The notes beneath the pieces were generated by a model. That model ran no database searches and had not been told where the DNA came from. It worked only from the letters and a program-made list of their open reading frames with translations. A DNA stretch of 64,000 nt from Wohlfahrtiimonas larvae (lineage in GTDB: Bacteria > Pseudomonadota > Gammaproteobacteria > Cardiobacteriales > Wohlfahrtiimonadaceae). The stretch is from the NCBI RefSeq assembly GCF_039543665.1, contig NZ_BAABKE010000005.1, positions 226,331 to 290,330 on the forward strand, written 5' to 3'. This document shows, one piece after another, positions 61,487 through 64,000 of the stretch. The first letter of the stretch is position 1. Each line of letters starts with the position of its first letter. Made by a program: the position numbers and the translations under genes.

Positions 61487-61828
61487 ATTGACAAATTTGT
61501 AGGATTATTTTGATCTTTATTAAGTACCTTTAGTGTCAGTGGATTTATAATCATATTTTAATTTTATATATTTAATTAATTATATAAGAAATGTTAATTT
61601 TTATTGATTAATGATATGTTGTTGTATTTATTGTTCGGTGATTTGATATTTTTATTAATATGCTTAATAATATATTTCTATCAATAATTTAATTCAATAA
61701 AATTTTTAAAAAATAAAGCATATATTTAAACCTACTAAGTGAATGATGGGTTGATGCAATAGTAGCATTAAGTATATGTTTTGAAATATTTATACAATAA
61801 TTTAGATTGACTAGAGAGATATATAATA
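61487..61828 (+). promoter_or_regulatory. Very AT-rich upstream region of the autotransporter
   Basis: About 340 bp of strongly AT-rich sequence with no reading frame or RNA gene. It probably holds the promoter and, by composition, could bind an H-NS-like silencer, but I cannot fix a -35/-10 pair with confidence. Confidence 0.35.
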
Positions 61829-62482
61829 ATGAAAGCACCTAGATACATTATTTGCACAGGCCTAATTTTTTCATTGAGTACTCCTTTCGCGTTAGGATTG
61901 GTGACGGAAGAAGGAGAGATTATTAATATTCAAAATAGGATGATTGATTTACCTGTTGCTGGTAACTATACCAAAGTTGATAGAATCACTACTCTGGGTG
62001 TTGGTAAATCGAATTCTTTTCTAGATATTGGCATTGAGAGAAATAATTCTGTTGCTGTATATACAATACGAGGTTCTCTGACTGATTCTATTATTCGAGA
62101 ATATGCCCATGGTAAGGACAATGTAAAGGCTGGCGTGGTTTCGATTAATACTGACGGTGGTGTTGCATCGGCGACGGCAAGTAGATTGGCAATATATGGT
62201 GAGTTAGAGATAGAAGGGGAGTCTATATTATCTGATTCAATTGTTTTAGGCACCGTACGTTCTGCACAGAATACAAGTAGTGTAAGTAAGAAAGGAATTT
62301 CTCAGCTGACAGGTTTAACTGTGGGTAGAAAAGTTGCAGGCACAGGTGTTGATCATGCAGTTAGAGAAGGGACAGTCATTGTATCAGATAAAGCTCATAT
62401 ATCGAATACTACCATCTTGAATGGTACAGTTACTCTACGCACAGATAATAATAAAAGGTACAGTGATAAATACCACGATTGA
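61829..62482 (+). CDS. AIDA-type autotransporter, N-terminal fragment before a frame change
   Basis: This 217-codon frame has a clear signal peptide (1-23, FSLSTPFALG) and then beta-helix-like glycine/serine/threonine-rich sequence. Its last residues (RYSDKYHD) do not fit, and the pattern continues in the next frame. If one A is removed from the A tract near 62453-62456, the reading becomes KGTVINTTIDGGIQN without a break. So this is the head of a larger adhesin, split either by a real frameshift (pseudogene or phase-off state) or by a sequencing error. Such proteins are displayed on the outer surface by a C-terminal beta-barrel, which lies outside the window. Confidence 0.75.
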   Translation: MKAPRYIICTGLIFSLSTPFALGLVTEEGEIINIQNRMIDLPVAGNYTKVDRITTLGVGKSNSFLDIGIERNNSVAVYTIRGSLTDSIIREYAHGKDNVKAGVVSINTDGGVASATASRLAIYGELEIEGESILSDSIVLGTVRSAQNTSSVSKKGISQLTGLTVGRKVAGTGVDHAVREGTVIVSDKAHISNTTILNGTVTLRTDNNKRYSDKYHD

Positions 62483-64000
62483 TGGTGGTATTCAGAATGT
62501 TAATGCAGGTGGCCAAGCTAGAGATACTACATTAACAACAGGTTCACAAAATATTGCAGGTACAGGTGCTACAGCGACGAATACAACTGTTGATGGTGGC
62601 ACACAAACTATTGAGAATAGCGGTAAAGCAATTGGCGGTAAGATTAATGCATCAGGTACTCAGGATGTTAAAAACGGTGGTGTTGCTGAAGGTATAGAAA
62701 TTGCAGGCGGTACACAGAATGTGCGTGCTGGTGGTAAGGTTGAAGACATTCAATTATCTGGTGGTGTGCAGAATGTAGAGGGTGTAAATGCAATTGCAAC
62801 AGGTACAGTAATTAGTGGTGGAACACAAACAGTTAAAAATGGTGGTTTAGCAACAGGTGGTTCTGTTAGCGGTTCAGGTATTCAGAATATTGAGAAAGAT
62901 GGTATTGCAAAAGCACTAGAGATTATAGATGGTACACAGAATGTGCGTGCTGGTGGTAAGGTTGAAGACATTCAATTATCTGGTGGTGCACAGAATGTAG
63001 AGGGTGTAAATGCAATTGCAACAGGTACAGTAATTAATGGTGGAACACAAACAGTTAAAAATGGTGGTTTAGCAACAGGTGGTTCTGTTAGCGGTTCAGG
63101 TATTCAGAATATTGAGAAAGATGGTATTGCAAAAGCACTAGAGATTATAGATGGTACACAGAATGTGCGTGCTGGTGGTAAGGTTGAAGACATTCAATTA
63201 TCTGGTGGTGCACAGAATGTAGAGGGTGTAAATGCAATTGCAACAGATACAGTAATTAGTGGTGGTACACAAACAGTTAAAAATGGTGGCTTGGCAATCG
63301 GTGGTTCTGTTAGTGGTACAGGTATCCAGAATATTGAAAAAGATGGTATTGCAAAAGAGCTAAATATTACTGGAGGCATCCAAAATGTGCGTGCAGATGG
63401 TAAGGTTGAAAATATTCAATTATCTGGTGGTGCACAGAATGTAGAGGGTGCAAATGCAATCGCAACAGATACAGCAATTAGTGGTGGTACACAAACCGTT
63501 AAAAATGGCGGTTTAGCAACAGGCGGCTCTGTTAGTGGTACAGGTACTCAAAACGTTGGAAAAGACGGGAAAGTACAAGGAGTAACAGTTACAGGCGGTA
63601 CTCAAAATATAGATGGTGAGAATGCTATTGCTGAAATAGTTACAGTGAGCGGTGGTACACAAACCGTTAAAAATGGTGGTTTAGCAATCGGTGGTTCTGT
63701 TAGTGATACTGGTATTCAGAATATCGAAAAAGATGGTAAGGTACAAGGAGTAACAGTTACAGGCGGTACTCAAAATATAGATGGTGAGAATGCTATTGCT
63801 GAAACTGTTACAGTGAGCGGTGGTACACAAACCGTTAAAAATGGTGGCTTGGCAATAGGTGGTTCTGTTAGTGATACTGGTATTCAGAATATCGAAAAAG
63901 ATGGTATTGCAAAAGCACTAGAGATTGCAGGTGGTACTCAGAATGTGCGTGCTGGTGGTAAGGTTGAAGACATTCAATTATCAGGTGGTATCCAGCAAGT
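62463..64000 (+). CDS. AIDA-repeat autotransporter passenger domain, continues past the window
   Basis: This frame is open from about 62442 to the right edge (512 codons counted from a GTG at 62463) without a stop. It consists of AIDA-like repeats of about 19 residues with recurring GGTQNV, GGKVE, GGLATGGSVSGSGIQN and VNGGTQTVKNGG motifs, typical of beta-helical adhesin passengers. DNA-level tandem units of 222 bp (four copies) and later 168 bp are nearly identical. It is most likely the same gene as 61829-62482, joined by a one-base change; I do not propose GTG 62463 as the natural start. The C-terminal barrel is not in view. Confidence 0.75.
   Translation, partial: MINTTIDGGIQNVNAGGQARDTTLTTGSQNIAGTGATATNTTVDGGTQTIENSGKAIGGKINASGTQDVKNGGVAEGIEIAGGTQNVRAGGKVEDIQLSGGVQNVEGVNAIATGTVISGGTQTVKNGGLATGGSVSGSGIQNIEKDGIAKALEIIDGTQNVRAGGKVEDIQLSGGAQNVEGVNAIATGTVINGGTQTVKNGGLATGGSVSGSGIQNIEKDGIAKALEIIDGTQNVRAGGKVEDIQLSGGAQNVEGVNAIATDTVISGGTQTVKNGGLAIGGSVSGTGIQNIEKDGIAKELNITGGIQNVRADGKVENIQLSGGAQNVEGANAIATDTAISGGTQTVKNGGLATGGSVSGTGTQNVGKDGKVQGVTVTGGTQNIDGENAIAEIVTVSGGTQTVKNGGLAIGGSVSDTGIQNIEKDGKVQGVTVTGGTQNIDGENAIAETVTVSGGTQTVKNGGLAIGGSVSDTGIQNIEKDGIAKALEIAGGTQNVRAGGKVEDIQLSGGIQQ
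62711..63596 (+). repeat. Tandem 222-bp repeats in the autotransporter
   Basis: The segment TACACAGAATGTGCGTGC recurs at 62711, 62933 and 63155, and in diverged form at about 63377, giving a 222-bp (74-codon) unit. The second and third units are almost identical; the fourth has more changes. Confidence 0.85.
63573..63908 (+). repeat. Tandem 168-bp repeats in the autotransporter
   Basis: GTACAAGGAGTAACAGTTAC recurs at 63573 and 63741, giving a 168-bp (56-codon) unit that continues the repeat domain with a different period. Confidence 0.8.

Noticed and set aside
62463..62600. GTG at 62463 as the start of a separate gene
   Set aside because: No ribosome site, and the sequence continues the repeat pattern of the upstream frame after a one-base change.
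62711..64000. Regular repeats as a CRISPR array
   Set aside because: Units are in one open frame, much longer than CRISPR repeats, and encode AIDA-like motifs.

Overview
The window reads as a piece of the chromosome of a low-GC, Gram-negative gammaproteobacterium. Supporting this are a System I cytochrome c maturation operon, Aas/LplT phospholipid repair, AsmA, a type V autotransporter, type IV minor pilins, the yhbY/rlmE/ftsH neighbourhood, RlhA, and the xseB-ispA-dxs order. Gene content and base composition would fit the Cardiobacteriales (Ignatzschineria/Wohlfahrtiimonas-like) or a similar low-GC family, but no rRNA is present, so the genus is a guess.

Layout. 1-4.9 kb: a lysine/pipecolate catabolic cluster on the minus strand (ALDH7 amaB, dpkA, partial FAD oxidase amaA) divergent from a YkvI-type membrane protein. 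5-6.3 kb: an NYN-type RNase-like gene and an unknown acidic protein. 6.3-15.9 kb: one long minus-strand operon, ccmC-D-E-F-G-H-I-A-B, ending in a tandem AAA+ ATPase; the small ccmD was found by direct translation. 16-24 kb: folA, then aas-lplT, asmA-like, a HExxH secreted protein and two minor pilins (pilV/pilX-like). 24.3-30.1 kb: a very AT-rich gtr-like surface-glycosylation cluster. 30.2-39.4 kb: housekeeping genes (yhbY, rsuA, rlmE, ftsH, an amino acid permease, rlhA), two identical tRNA-Val genes each with its own promoter, and a purine permease. 39.5-43.2 kb: the selenocysteine locus, selC facing selA-selB and a YffB/ArsC-like gene.

43.2-48.5 kb: a small genomic island inserted at the 3' end of selC. 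It has a P4-type integrase, AlpA, two winged-helix-like proteins and two unknown cargo genes, one carrying a HEPN-type RNxxxH motif. It is flanked by a 14-bp direct repeat of the tRNA end, and paired TACCC repeats lie just inside each end. The displaced original selC terminator lies beyond the right end.

48.6-64 kb: a small exported protein, trimethylamine monooxygenase (tmm) behind an FNR-like palindrome, a HI0933-type flavoprotein, dxs-ispA-xseB, an MscS-type channel, glyQ without glyS, a BASS-family transporter, rplU-rpmA-obgE, and the 5' part of a large AIDA-type autotransporter. The autotransporter changes reading frame at a short A tract and then runs off the window in 222-bp and 168-bp tandem repeats. 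The best candidates for something undescribed are the selC island cargo (HEPN protein, membrane protein and the structured DNA between them), the AAA+ ATPase tied to the ccm operon, and the frameshifted repeat autotransporter.
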